Positions 11,785-24,029 of a DNA stretch of 64,000 nt are shown piece after piece (within the stretch, counting starts at the first letter, position 1; every line of letters begins with the position of its first letter). The notes beneath the pieces were generated by a model. That model searched no databases and was not told the origin of the DNA. It saw nothing but the letters and a program-made list of their open reading frames with translations. The stretch covers positions 16,013,625-16,077,624 of the forward strand of contig JABAKD010000016.1 of NCBI GenBank assembly GCA_012845835.1, read 5' to 3'. The position numbers were made by a program, and so were the translations under genes. The stretch comes from Undaria pinnatifida (taxonomy: Eukaryota; Sar; Phaeophyceae; Laminariales; Alariaceae).

Positions 11785-13271
11785 TGTGTGTGCGCTTCCA
11801 GTACTAACTATACCGTGCGCGCAGCTGCTGTGTGTCAGCTTGTGGCCGTGGGGATGGCAGCTTCTGCTGCTAATGTTGAACAAGGAGTTGCATTTTGTTT
11901 CGGAAGCGTTATTGAACAGGGAGATACCAGCATGCCGGCGGCCGTTGATTTTCGATTTTCGATGTTTCGTCTCTCTCGGCTGCACAGTTTATTGTAATGC
12001 CACCCCCCAGCCAATACCTCGGCTTCTTGCTCTATACAGTTTGGTGGTGCCGCAGTTACAAGCGTGTCCTTGCCCCCAACCCCCTTTCCAATGACTTTCG
12101 TGGCAGCATTGAATACAACTCCAATTTCAAGTCCCCAGAAAGTTGTGAGTTGTGGGTGGTGTGTGGGCGCCACTTGGTCGGAAACTGCCGCCACTTCATA
12201 GGGGACACACTACTTGGAAATAGTGTGTGTGTTTTTCCGTGGATTGATAAAAGCGACGGTGCGATCGACGATTGAATGTGGTCAGTAGCGAAGATATATA
12301 TATATATATATATATTGATGATGTGGTCCAAGGCCGCCTGCAAGTTACTAAGCCACGAGGGTAGACAGTGACTGGTTGTGAAGGATACGCATGCTACGAT
12401 ATAATAGAGGCATTAGTCTAAAAATCTACGCACACAATTCTTACTTTTTGCCAATACTAATAATAACATATTTTCGGAATGATGGGGTTCCTTTTCTACC
12501 AAAATCGTCGGAGTGAATGGCATTCTTGTTGTGCAGCGAAACGTTTCAACGTTTTGTATGTGCCTGGGCCGTGGGTTTGTTCGCCGGGTTGGGGTTTCAG
12601 GCTCTTACTCCGCATCGTTTTTTGGGTGAGGTATAGTCTAAAGACCATCCCCCAAAAAAGTGACGAGCCTCAGAAAAAAATGGTGCACCTTTTCTGCCGA
12701 CGAAGAAGCATACTGTTTACTACTACTACTTTGCTTGTTCTGCGGGCACCGATCCTGCAGCAGGGAACACGCTCAAACTCTTTTTTTTCGTGTGTTGTCA
12801 GAGAGAGGTCTCGCTTTAAGGTTCTTTCTGCAAGATGAAACGAGGGAACACACTTCCACATCACCACGCCGCCTGAGAACTGAGTACCATCACAAACCAA
12901 CGTACGCCGTTGAGAAGGCCTTCCCGGGCTTCAAAAGTGCAAGTAAGTATTGTTCGGGTGTCCCGGGTTCCGGGAACCCGCGGTACCCGGAGTCCCGGGA
13001 ACCCGCGGTACCCGGGGTCCCGGGAACCCGGCACTCAAAACCCCGCGGTTCTCCCGAGACGAATCCGGGGCGACTCCACGAAAAGTTACCGGGGTCCCGG
13101 TACCGATTTTTGGTGCCGGGGCGCAACCCTAAGAAGGTATTAATAGTGGGCGAGATAGGTTCGATCGGACATGTTTTTTGCGATTTTTCCGAGGAGAAAG
13201 TTGAAATCCCATCCGAGAGAAAAAATATCGTAAAATTGTATTTCACCTTGTTAACGGCAGTTAACAAACTG
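11785..13271. other. Intergenic region with AT microsatellite and GC-rich tandem repeat
   Basis: The first few hundred bases presumably hold the promoter of the minus-strand NudC-like gene. An (AT)n run lies at 12,295-12,317. At about 12,958-13,037 a 24-25-base unit, GTCCCGGGAACCCGCGGTA followed by CCCGG, is repeated nearly three times and can fold on itself because each unit contains CCCGGG and GGTACC palindromes. No gene was recognised. Confidence 0.6.
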
Positions 13272-13647
13272 TGTTATATTGCTTAGTTTGGGTAAGCTAT
13301 TGGTTAACCTTTAGCAAGTGGTCACACGGACTAATACCCCACTAATTCCTTAACAAATGGCAACGTCGACAGACCATGTTTTTTTCGGGTCGTGGGTTCA
13401 AATCCCACCATCCACAATACTAAGCTTTTTCAGACTTTCCCCATGTCGAACTTGAAAAATACTCTCCCCGGTATCCCCAGGAACTGAAACCACTTGGAGA
13501 TTGACAGGTCCGCCCGTATAATATCCGACCGACCTGATATCCCGCCGTTTCAGGGGGGGAGAGTGTTATAAGGCTTAGTTTGGGTAAGCTGTTGGTTAAC
13601 CTTCTGCAAGCGGTAAAACGGACTAATACCCCAGTAATACCTTAACA
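13272..13647 (+). mobile_element. Miniature LTR element (TRIM-like), 376 bp
   Basis: Two 84-bp direct repeats (13,272-13,355 and 13,564-13,647) begin TGTTATA and end CTTAACA, with about nine in ten bases alike by eye. The 208-bp interior starts two bases later with TGGCAACGTCGACAG, a primer-binding-site-like sequence resembling the one in the young Gypsy element here. It ends in a purine tract AGGGGGGAGAG just before the right repeat, which is the layout of a terminal-repeat retrotransposon in miniature. The interior also contains GTGGGTTCAAATCCCAC, a perfect tRNA T-arm/B-box. It has no coding capacity. No target duplication is visible, and the right edge abuts gag-like sequence of the old Gypsy copy. 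Confidence 0.65.
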
Positions 13648-16600
13648 ATGCCGGCCCCTTGGACTTGGCATATGCGGCGGCGCGGGCCCAGCGGGCGCTC
13701 GACGACGCCAACCAGATGATTCTCCGGCGTGAAGCACGCCGACGTCGGTTTGACGAAGATATCGAGCAGGCGAAGACCGCTGCGCGGGGAGCGTCTCTGG
13801 TAGTGGAGAGGGCGCAACAAGCCCTCGCCCAATCAGTTACGTCGGCTGCGGTAGGAGCTACCGCGGCCCCCTCGCCTTCGACGCGCCCGCAGGGTGTCGC
13901 ATCCCAGCGACCACGACCTGGGGACGCCACCTTTTTCAAGGAAAGCGTCGCGAACATGGCGTCTGCACCGAGGGTAGAGTTCTCCCCAGCGTTGGCGACC
14001 GCGGTGGTGGAAACGGCCTCTGCCCTCCTCACGTCAAAGAGGCCGGCGTCGTGGCAAGTGGACGCCCTTTCAGTGGAAGCGGCCTGGACTCGCACGTTAT
14101 GTACGCCCTATGCCGGACAGACGAGAGCCGCCCCGACCCTTGCCTCGTCAAGGCCCTACTGATGGCCCACGACGAGGCCCACGACCCCGTCTTCTGGCCA
14201 AACCCCGGAGTAAGTGTTGGCGGAACGCAACCGGGGGAAACAGTGACGCAGCGACAGTCGCGACCGCGGGGACCGCAACTCTGGGGGTGGCAGCAAAAAT
14301 GGTGGGGGTGGCGACCACCCACCACCGCCGCGGGGTGGCAGCGGTGGTGGAAGCGGGGGAGGCGCATCGGGTGCTGGTGTGGCTGAGGGCCCCGCCAAGG
14401 GGGAAACTTTGGTCCAACAACCGGGGTAGTTGGCCGCAGCTCTGGCGGAGGCGACGGAGGGCGGAGAAATGGCGCGAGAGGACGTTCAGCGTGGGACGGC
14501 TCGTCAACCTCCTCCCGCTCGTGTTCGTTCTCGAGCACGGACGACCACAGCGAAGTGGCCGAGGTAGCAGGCAAGAGGTGTCAAGAGCCATGGCAGGAGA
14601 GGCATCTGGGCCTGAGGCTTTCACTCTGTTGCGTCTGCTGATGACGCACGTCGACGAGGTTGACACGGAGGAGGGCTACACTAAGTTGCATACTTTTGAA
14701 ATGTGTAACGGCATGCCTTTTTCTGATTTCAGCGGGGAGTTTCGCGTACTTGTGCCGACCGCTACGGGGAGTGGGCGTGTTTTGTCTCGGGGACGGATGT
14801 GATGTTGGAGGTGGTTCGGGTGGCGGCGAATGAGCAATTTCCGGCTCTCATGTCTGCGTTGTACCCTGGTTCCAAGGCAACGGACCCGCGGCCATACGCC
14901 TCGTTGGATGCTATATGGCGGACGTTTGGTGACTAAGCGCATAATAAGACACCTGCCGTCAACGGCGAACCATTTTTTTTCTCTGCCTGTTTCTTCGACG
15001 GGAGCGCGGTCATCCGCCCCGTCGGGGCCCCGGCCCGCCGATCATGGGCGCGGCCAGGGCCGAGTGCCGTCCCAGTCGCTTTCGTGGCAGACGGGATCTA
15101 GCCATCATTCAACTGTCATGCCCATCGATGATTCATCTGAACCTTGGCTTGACCACACATCGAACTGCTGGCCACTAGAAGAGCATCATTATGCAGAAGT
15201 TTTCGCCGTTAATGCCTCGTTTAAGACAGAGGACCCTCCCCTTTGGAGCGGCCTCTTTTCACCTCGCGCTGATGCCCTCCGAGAAAACCGGAGGCGTTGC
15301 CTCAACTGCCACGAAGACCACCATTCCTTCAAGCATTATAGACATCTTTTAATTACTGCGAGTGGCTGCTTAAACCCTGAACTTGGCCAACTTGGCGACG
15401 ATGACGCACACCGACGTTGACAAACACGAATGGTCTGCTACCGCCGAGACGATAAATCTTATTGCCCGAACAACAAGAAAAATCGTCGCCATCTTTAAGG
15501 TCAACCGCGAGGGCACCACCAGCATCAGGGCCAGGTAAACTGTCACAACGATACCACATACACGTCGGATCACCATGTTGGTATCCCGCGCTCGCTCACC
15601 TCTTCTGCCCCCGCTCCTGCTCCTCGGATGCGCTTTGGAGCCGCCCACAACCCGGGCGGAAATACTCACGCGCGCCAGCCTGGTACATTCCGTAACGGCA
15701 ATCGACAGCACGACGGCGGTACGGCACCGTCGATAACACTGTCGGGGGCACCTCTTTTGGTTTCAGAAGATGCTCGTGTTCTGTTGCTAGCCTTTCCTAT
15801 AACGCAGCACAGATTGCCTCTGTCAAGAGCCCACGGGCTCCTACGCCGTCTGCGGGCGATTCTCACGGCGTAGTACCGGCGGGAACTAGCGCTTCGAACG
15901 TGGTTCCCTCCAGCCAGGGAATTTTTCATTTTTCATCGGCGAGAACGCGCGCTTCTAGCGACGTTCCCCTCGGTCATGATCTGAGTTCGGCAACAGGAAC
16001 CGCGCTTCCAGAGCCGCTTCCCTCAGCCGCGGCATAAGCTCGGCAATTTGGGTACGCGCTCCGAACGCCGCCCCCATCAACCACGGCACGGGAGCCTGCG
16101 CTTTGCGTGCTCCCCGCCAGGCACGCGTCGTGCAGCAATATAGCTGCGGTGACGGCGCGTCGCCTTTTTACGTGAACGTGTTCACCCCCTCTCTCCCTGA
16201 CCAGGCGGTGACAGTCGGTTTGAGGGGTGGGACGGTCGACCCTCAAACGCTTTTTTTGACAACGAGGTGGCGGGCGATTTGAGGTGTGGGAAGGTCAACA
16301 CTAAAACACCGAGATCTTTTGTGAGGCTCGATCCGGTGTTTGCTCGCGATAACAGCGGGCGCTCTGTCCTTTTTTCCATCAAGAAGGAGTCGACAAGATT
16401 AGCTACCTCGTCTCCCTTCTCCAAAAGGCGCAAGGTAAAAAAGCCTTCTCGGGTAAAACATTATTGCCATGTGCCCGAGCCCCGATCCAGAAAACGCCCA
16501 CAGGGTCTACTGACCCTGCTTCGTCTTTTAACACGCTAACCCACGTGTTTCAGGCTACGTCTGCCCCAGTAGCACAGGAAGAAGATCCGACACTGCGCGA

Positions 16601-16734
16601 CGGGCCAGTGGTGACGCCACGGCCTCCAGCCTGATCAGCTGGACGCTATTCCCGTAATTTTACGAAAGAATCGCGCCTCTCGTCAAGCAGAAACAGCTCA
16701 GAGCCCCTGCTCTTTCGGGCGCAGTTAGAGCAGT

Positions 16735-17340
16735 CTTCTTGCGATTATATGCCAATGAGTGAAAAGGTCACGACGCGAGAAACCGTGGGTTCGGACCCGC
16801 GTTGTGCTCCCGAGGCCTGGTGTTCCTGAAGGGGACACCACAGACTCAAAGAGCCGAGGACTGGTGTTCCCAGAGGGGGACGTTGCAGACCCAAATGCCC
16901 AACAAGGCTACCGGCGGGTTGGCACCGTCGGTGTCGGGGCTCTTTTTTGGGTGCAGTGAGGGCGGCTTCTTACGATTTTCCGCCAGCGTGTGAGGAGGAC
17001 CCGATGCGAACAACCGCGGGTCAGGACTCGCATCATGCTCCTGAGGCCTGGTGTTCCCGCAAGGGGACACTACAGGCCCAAAGAGCCGAGGACTGGTGTT
17101 CCCAGAATGGGACATTGCTGACCCAAATGTCCAACGAGGCTACCGACGGGTTGGCACCGTCGGTTTTTGATATGTTTCGGGCGCAGTCAGAGCGGATTCT
17201 CGCCTTTTTCTGCCAACGAGCGAAGAAGACTCGAGGCAAGAAACCACGGGTTCGGATTCGCGTCGTGCTCCCGAGGCTTGGTGTTCCCGGACGGGGACAT
17301 TGCAGGCCCAAATTCCAACACGGTTTTTGACCCTTCTCTC
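16735..17340 (+). repeat. Internal tandem repeat in the old Gypsy element
   Basis: A unit of roughly 220-240 bases occurs about 2.5 times. Each unit holds 'gtgctcc.gaggc.tggtgttcc', 'ggggacattgcag.cccaaa', 'caacgaggctaccgacgggttggcaccgtcg' and 'tttttctgccaacg'. The young element has the equivalent linker in shorter form just before its NADAR domain, so the linker has expanded or contracted between copies. Confidence 0.7.
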
Positions 17341-17850
17341 GAACGCTCCACAGACAAAGTGGTGCTATTCTGGTAGCCCTCATCCTATTTTCGACCGTGG
17401 CCCCCTTCGTCGTTTTTGCCGTGGACGACGTGCCATATTCTTGCGCGGAGCAGTACATGATGGCCGAAAAGACCAGGCTTTTCCAAGACCATCGAGCAGT
17501 GGAGCTCATCATGACGTCGCCTAGTCCTAGCACACGCAAACGCATCGGTCGAGGCGTGCGCAACTTTGACTCCGGTGTTGGGGACAGGAAGAAGCAAAAC
17601 GCCGTGTTATCTGGCACCTGCGCCAAATTCACGGAGAATCCAGTCATAAAAAAATACCTTTTGAGCTCTGATAACAAACTTCTGGCTGTATCCAGCCCTC
17701 TAGACCCAGTGTGGGGCATTGATCTCCGGGCGGATGATCCCAGGGCTAACAACCCATGCCAGGGAAGAGGAAAAACTTGCGTGGTGAGGCCCTTTCTGCT
17801 GTTCGCGAAGGTATTCGCGACAGTGAGACCGGGTCGGCGCATCCGGCATC
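17340..17850 (+). other. NADAR-like segment of the old Gypsy element
   Basis: Shows the same block as in the young copy: FVVDDV-type strand, SCAEQ-type motif with MMAEK, SPSTRKRIGRGVRNF-like stretch, NAVLSG, and PLDPVWGIDLRADD. Part of a fossil copy. Its presence here shows that the domain was in the common ancestor of both elements. Confidence 0.8.
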
Positions 17851-20800
17851 CCCTAGTCGGTTCTGCACCTGCACTGCGAATGCAAGAACCAAGAAATCTC
17901 GTCCACGCCGCGGCCGGGCCGTTAAAAGCGGCCAGCGCTCGCAAAGCTTCCCCATCGGCGTTTCCGACGTATTTCTCGGGCGCGGTGGCCGAGTAAAAGC
18001 CGTGAAGTTTTAGAGATAGCTTCCGGCGTCGGTCCTGACCTTGCGCTGTCAGAACACGGCCCCTGTTTCGTCGGGGGTACTGTGACGCTGGACGACGTTT
18101 CGCTCACTATGAAAATCACGTACGTCAGTCGAGCAACGCTCGACACGGAGAGGCACTAGACTCCTCTAGATTTGGGGACCGGCAGCATTATTTGGGATCC
18201 TAAACGCCTCCGAGGGTACTGTGGGCAACAGAGTTCCGCATATCCTCCGGCCACAAGACACAAGAGAGCATTGGCAAAGCGGGGACCCTCAATGCACGAG
18301 TCCAGCGGTAGCTTGAGTTCGTGACCGCGTTCGATTGCACACTCGAGTACCGCAGCCAACGGCATCGCCGATTGTTCTGGCCCGCTTGCCAGAGCCTGCT
18401 ACGGAGTACGACTGCAGTGGCTTCACAAACTTCAATCCCGTGGGGTTGACAAGCCCCAACCCCGTTGGAGATAGCGGTATCTATCTCCTACGGACCGGCG
18501 GACTGCGCGCTCCCTCCTCGCCGATCCCAGGGGTCGGTTTGGGTGGACTCGCGCCCCTCGCCGGAAGCACTGTCTTGGGTGGGCTCTTGCCCCGCACTGA
18601 ACATGCTGCCTGTGGGCTCCCTCTCACCTCTACCGCATTTCGCGATTTACACACACACGAGCCACGTGTAAGGATTGACCGCCTTTCTGCTTCCCCGGGG
18701 AGATTCGTCGCTCGTGTTTCTGCCTCCGTCGCCACTACCGAAGGCTGGGCCGGTCGCGGGTTGATTTCGCCTGCCCCTGACACCGTTTTCGCTTCGTTTT
18801 TTGCCATACCCATCGAGGGCGGCACGGGCTCCGCAGAAGCCCTGGCTGCGGCGACGCCCGTCGCACAGCCGACTTATCTATCAAGGAGTTCTACACAGGA
18901 AACGGCCCCCGCCGCGACCACCGGTTCGACTGTGTCCGTCTCCGCCTTGCTTGGCACTCCAGCCCCTCCGTCGTCGAAGACGCGCTGACGAACAGCAATA
19001 GCAACGGGTATTGCACCCCCGCTGTAAATGATAGATTCGGGCCCGGCGGGGCCCCTCGGCCATCTTCCAGACGAGGTACAACCCCGCCGCGAGTCCCACG
19101 GCCGCGACCGGCTCCATCCGCCGCCGTGACCCCTGCTCTTGCCGACTCGCCGGTCCGCACGGTGCCACTACCGTCCGACCGCGACCACGCAGAGCCTATA
19201 TAGGAACTCCTCTCCTACGGCTCACGCCTTCTCCTGGTGACACGCCGACTGCGCATACAAGGTCGGACGCCCTCGGCGACGCTGCTGATATTACCGTTCG
19301 CTGATTCCGTCGTGCGTTATTCACATGCCGATTGGAAGCGAGGGCAGCACGCTGAGTCGACGTGCCACGCCATGATGCGCTACGTCTCTATCGGCCGGCC
19401 GTCAACCCTGCGGCCCAACTTTTTGGCGTGCTACCCCTCGCACAAGCGTCCCCCCCTCTCAGACATCCAGGAGCTGGCGGGTAAGGGTCGGCTACATACA
19501 ACCGACGACGACATCGTCCTACTCGTCCGTAACCCGACACTGCCGCCAACAAGGTCTGACAAACCCAACTCTGTGGGGCGCGCTGCTTGCTTGCTAAACG
19601 ACGAGCCAGTTCGCATCTACGTTCCCCTGTTCATGCGCCTTTGAATCATTCAAACTTGTCACTCGACGGCCTCTTGTCACCTTGGCACCACGCGCACGTT
19701 GCGGATGCTGGAGCGGTTTTATTGGTGTGTTGACATGAACGTGTGCACCCGGTGGTGGCTTCGCAACTGCTTGAAGTGCCAAGCGCGGAAAACCCCACGG
19801 CTGACTGTCCGCTGGCCCATCATCTCAATGCCTACCGGAAGGTCCAGGTGTCGCCGTCAGTGTTGACTACTTCGGTCCCCTTCCGGTTAAACCACAAGGC
19901 AACACCTACATCCTGATGTTCACCGATCGTTTCAGTCGTCGGGCCGATATGTTCCCCGTCGCTGCCGCTGAGTTCACCGTGGAGGGTACAGCCAATATCC
20001 TGGCATACTAATACATCCCCTTGTGGGGGTGTCCGCGCACCATACTCTCGGACAACGGACTGCAGTTCTGCTCCAAGCTCTCACAAGTTGTATATCAGCT
20101 GTTGGGTGTGCACAAGCTTGCTACAAGCTCCTATCATCCCAACTGTAACGGAGGCGTTGAGCGGGTAAACCACACCATGGCCCAAATGCTGGCTATGGTC
20201 GTCAACGAGCGACAAGACGATTGGGACTTGCATCTGCCCCACGTAGAATTCGGTTACTCGGCGACGGATATGGCGCCCATCGAGGTTTACATGGGCAGAC
20301 TCCCACGGCTCCACCTGACGGTTTTCGACTACACAGGTGTCGTGGGACACCAGAGTCTGGCCTGTGACCACCTGGCCTATTGCGACTTGGCCACTGACCG
20401 GCAAAAGCGCGCGAACGACATTGTCCGCGCACACCACGCCCTCACAGTCTCCCGTGTTAACCGCAGAAACTCCGCCCTCGCCGACGCGCTGCGTCCATCA
20501 CCTAACTTCGCTTCGGGTGGTTGGGCATGGGTGTACAAGTCTGCCTCTACCATCTGCCAGGGTGTGAAGGCGAACACCGACGCCAAGGTACTCAAGGCCA
20601 AACTCGTGCTTATCTGGACGGGCCCGTACAAGATCCTGGCAGTCGGTCCTTGCTCCGCCGCCGAGACCCCGGACGGTTCGCCGCACGGGAGCAACCTTCT
20701 CTATTTGGATCTCCCTTCCGACCTGCTCGGTTGGACGCTCGTCGGCGTGTGGCCATCGAGCGCTGCAAACCCTGCGCCAACCCCCACGACAGCGGGGACA

Positions 20801-22392
20801 TGCTCAAATACCTACCGGCGGGGCTGGCGCAGCACGTGCTCAACAAATTTTCCAAGAAGTCCCCGACGTACCACGTCACTCAAGACGACGTTTAGACTCC
20901 CCTCCAACCGCTGGAGGTGGAGCAGATCACCGGTCATCAGTCGGTACGGGGGCGAGGTGGCGTCATCGCGGTGCTATACAAGACGCATTGGGCGGGACTC
21001 TCCAAACCTTCCTGGAAGCGGGATATGAACCTCCACCTCTCCGCTTCCACATCTTGCGTTCTTGGGCCGGAACCCCGGACCAGCACCGCCAAACCAACCG
21101 CCTCTACCGCCGAATGCGGATCGGGGCGGCACAGCGCGAGCTCTCCCGTCTCCCGCAACAACGGGGAGCGTTTCCTAGCGCCGGGCTACGCCTGCGTTCC
21201 TCGCGCCGATTGGCTCCGTCGCTACCACGAAACAGTACTTCCTAAGGGAGCACACTTTTGGTACAAGGGAGACGATGGGTTGTGTTGGCTTGGAAAAATT
21301 AGCGCGAGCACTACCGAGGACAAGGTATACCTGGTTCGCTTTCTGGACAACCCGAGACCGATTAAACGTCCTCTTCCCCCGGCGCGCTACATGACTTCGA
21401 CGGGAGCCGTACGAGGCTCTTGGTGCCTGCAAGCTCACATCGCCAGTGCGTTTCCTCGGGGGATCCAACGTAACGTAGACGAATCTCGAGGCGAGGCCGT
21501 GGCCAGTTGACTTTCAAGCCGCCACCGCTCCTCGATAATTCTTCATTTTTCGGGGTTATGAGGTTTGAGTATTTGCCTTTGGGTTGTTCGTAGTGTCTTG
21601 AGAGTCTTCGTCGGATTTTGGGCCGGTTCTTTCCATTTTTTTTGTTTTTTTCGTCCTGCCGAGCCCCCTGCTCAGTGCCGGGCCAAGATTCGGGTGAAAC
21701 ACCGCTATCTGAATCACAGGGCTGTCGTTTTTTCGTCGTTGTTCAATTTCGCCCTGCCGACGCCCTCCTCAGCCCAGAGCCGGGGGGGGGGACCAGGGTA
21801 CCCTGTTCGCGCGTAACGGGTCTGTGTGTCATCTTTCATCTTTTGTGTGTTGTATTTTGTTCTACTTTGTTTTTTCGACTAAACACTTTCCCCCCTCGCG
21901 GGGCTGTAGATGTTGCCACCTTCCACCCCAGGTATTTGTCGTTCCCTCGTCTAACCCCCCGCCATGCCGATGGCCCGCAGTAGTTTTTTCGCATGACTTC
22001 TCCCTTGTGTTAGCGCCTGTGTTCCCCTCCATATCGACGAGGGCTCGCCTCGCCATAGTACCTTTTCTGTGATTGGTTTGCCGTAGAGCCTTTCCTGCCC
22101 CCCTCCCGCCACACCGGCGGTATGCGGCAGGTTCTAGAGCCTTTTCTGCCCCCCCCTCGCCACACCGGTGGCACGCGGCAGGTTTTTGGTGGGTGGCTTT
22201 TGCCTAGTTGTAGGGTCTCCGTTTCTTTCAACTGTTTTTCTTCGCGTGTTCCTGGCTCCATAGCCAAACCGTTAGAGGTGTGGGAGTGGGTTTTGAGGAG
22301 CCGCATCTTCGACTCATGGTCTAGTTCGTAGAACCGAAGTTTCTCTGAATCACCCATATTTCTGCATATGCGGCTCATCAGGGTGGGCTAGT

Positions 22393-22660
22393 GTTAAGAT
22401 ACGGCCTCGAAAGGCCTGTAATGATCCGAATTTGATATCGTTTGGGTGGGTTTCGTATGATAAGGTTGGCGTTTTATATTCGGGAAAGTTAGGAAATAGA
22501 TCGAAGGCGCGTGCCTTCGATTTCAGAAGCCATCCGGGGCTCTGGTGGAATCGAATAAAGCTACGTCTCTACGAAGGCAAGGAAAGTGAGTACTCTCCGA
22601 GGACCTGCTCAATTGGCAGACCTGCAGGGGGCGCTCTGTGTCCCCACCAATAATCTTACA
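22393..22660 (+). repeat. 3' LTR of the old Gypsy element (268 bp)
   Basis: Starts TGTTAAGATACGGCC right after the purine tract AGGGTGGG and ends TCTTACA. It contains a TATA-like TTTATATT, a perfect hairpin TCGAAGGC...GCCTTCGA (22,501-22,520) and AATAAA. It corresponds along its whole length to the LTRs at 30,396-30,664 and 44,782-45,050. Confidence 0.9.
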
Positions 22661-22810
22661 TCTCGCGATAGACACACCTGTCCCTTCTGAGGATCATATC
22701 GTCAAGGATTCCTCAAGGCAACACTTTAATACTACTTACCGTAGAGTGTAACATGACAATCCTGTAGTACGGCGTACACCTGAGCACAACAAACACAGCA
22801 CATATATATA

Positions 22811-23967
22811 TGTACAAGGGCTTCGCTCGCGGGCGGCTGGGCGCCGCCCGCTACGCTTGCGGAAGGAGGAATGGACATTCAGTAGGAAGGCGGAAAAGAA
22901 GCACAAATGGCGCAACTGGCGACTTGAAAATGCCAAGAGGTCCATATATAGTACAACGGTACAGGATAGAGACGATTATGATTATGAGTTTGTTATTATC
23001 ATCCATTCGCCCAGTCCATGATGGCCACGTCGGAGGACTTGCTTGGCATATCCTTCCACCTCTCAGGTAGCACCTGTACACTTATTAATAGCTCTCTCTA
23101 AGTCGATCATCAATAATAAATTATCGCAGTGCATAAACACCAGGCACGAGCTTGTCAAGGATAGAGACAGGAAAACTACAACTTAAGATGTAAAGGAGCG
23201 CAGTGCCAAAAAAAACATGCTGGAAGCAGGAACTTGAACGCACACACCGCAAACATGTGAAGTACATTTGTATTCCTGAAAGACGAAGAGCACGCATTTA
23301 GGCATAGTTCTCAAAAAACGATGCTGGTATAATAAACCACAACTTAACGTTCTATAAAGAACGTGCTGTCAACATTGCTTCCGAAGGAGCATGCAGGCTT
23401 GCTTGGACTCTTCCTCCTCAGCGGAGGTACCCAGCACCTTGCACTCTTGTTTTTTGTCGATGATCTTGTGGATCTGTCCACAAACGTTGAAGCATGGCGG
23501 GAGGACGTCGATAAGTATGTGTAAAAAAGTATTCGTACTTCTCTCCAGCAGACGTCGTAACCATCCAAATTATTGGAGCTCCTTTCGTTGTTAGTAATTG
23601 TTGTGGTATTGTTGTACTTGCTCTTGGTACTCGGAAAAAGAGCCGCACTTCATAGACTATATCCGCACGCCATCCCCTAGTCTTGAGCAAGAGACATGGA
23701 TGTTTCGACTCGTGACACATAGGACGCAAGATAAGAGTAGAACGTACCTCGATGTCGAACGCCCTCGTGGCACCGTGGGAATGAAATGCGGGATGTATAT
23801 CGAGCAAGTGGTCGCCTGCCTTCTTCAGGAGGTCACCGACCTTGATGTCGCCGGTGCACTTCGTGTTTATGTCCTCGCCGACTTGGCGGCCCTCGGCGGC
23901 TGCTTCGCAGGGCTTTTGCAAACGACAACAACGGATGGGAATACCTTGCGTTCAGTGAATGTTCAAA
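22811..23967. repeat. Direct duplication, copy 1 (1157 bp)
   Basis: Pairs with 24,030-25,186 at an offset of 1219 bases, with only a handful of differences visible (roughly 99% identity). It begins with TACAAGGGCTTCGCTCGC and an internal perfect hairpin GCGGGCGGC / GCCGCCCGC around a 5-base loop, and ends at TTCAGTGAATGTTCAAA. The two copies are separated by 62 unrelated bases. Confidence 0.95.
23369..23912 (-). CDS. Small cysteine-rich protein, last two exons (copy 1)
   Basis: Two exons in the same phase: 23,748-23,912 (55 codons, opening CEAAAEGRQVGEDINTKC) and 23,369-23,473 (35 codons including stop, ending QACMLLRKQC). They are joined by a GT-AG intron with a GTACGT donor and a pyrimidine-rich stretch before GTGGACAG. 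The middle reads GDIKVGDLLKKAGDHLLDIH. Five cysteines in about 90 residues and a Glu-run (AEEEES) suggest a compact, possibly disulfide-bonded protein. I do not recognise the family. Earlier exons, including any signal peptide, are not visible within the duplication; a possible short exon reading FYKKHFKDVSREFDEFQ lies in the 62-base spacer. Whether it is expressed is unknown. Confidence 0.5.
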
Positions 23968-24029
23968 TTTGAATGTTGACCTGAAATTCGTCGAACTCAC
24001 GGCTGACGTCCTTGAAATGTTTTTTATAA

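Larger units (their letters stand above)
13648..22660 (+). mobile_element. Old, broken Ty3/Gypsy element with NADAR domain
   Basis: Colinear with the young element at 30,396-45,050 but in the opposite orientation. Recognisable parts in order are: gag-like sequence (about 13,655-15,700), a repeat-rich linker (16,740-17,340), a NADAR-like segment (17,340-17,850), the linker after RNase H (18,370-19,650), integrase (19,700-20,890), a chromodomain-like tail (20,900-21,510), a 3' untranslated segment and a 3' LTR (22,393-22,660). No 5' LTR is present at the left end, which abuts the miniature element. It is a fossil with many breaks (well over ten) and is not a working copy. Its LTR differs from the young LTRs at roughly one base in ten by eye, so the lineage split is old compared with the young insertion. 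Confidence 0.9.

Noticed and set aside
13390-13425. Functional tRNA gene
   Set aside because: Only the T-arm and a possible acceptor end are present; no anticodon arm or 5' half fits.
17340-17850. A free-standing host NADAR gene
   Set aside because: It is colinear with the domain inside the young Gypsy pol, and flanked by gag-like and integrase parts of the same fossil.
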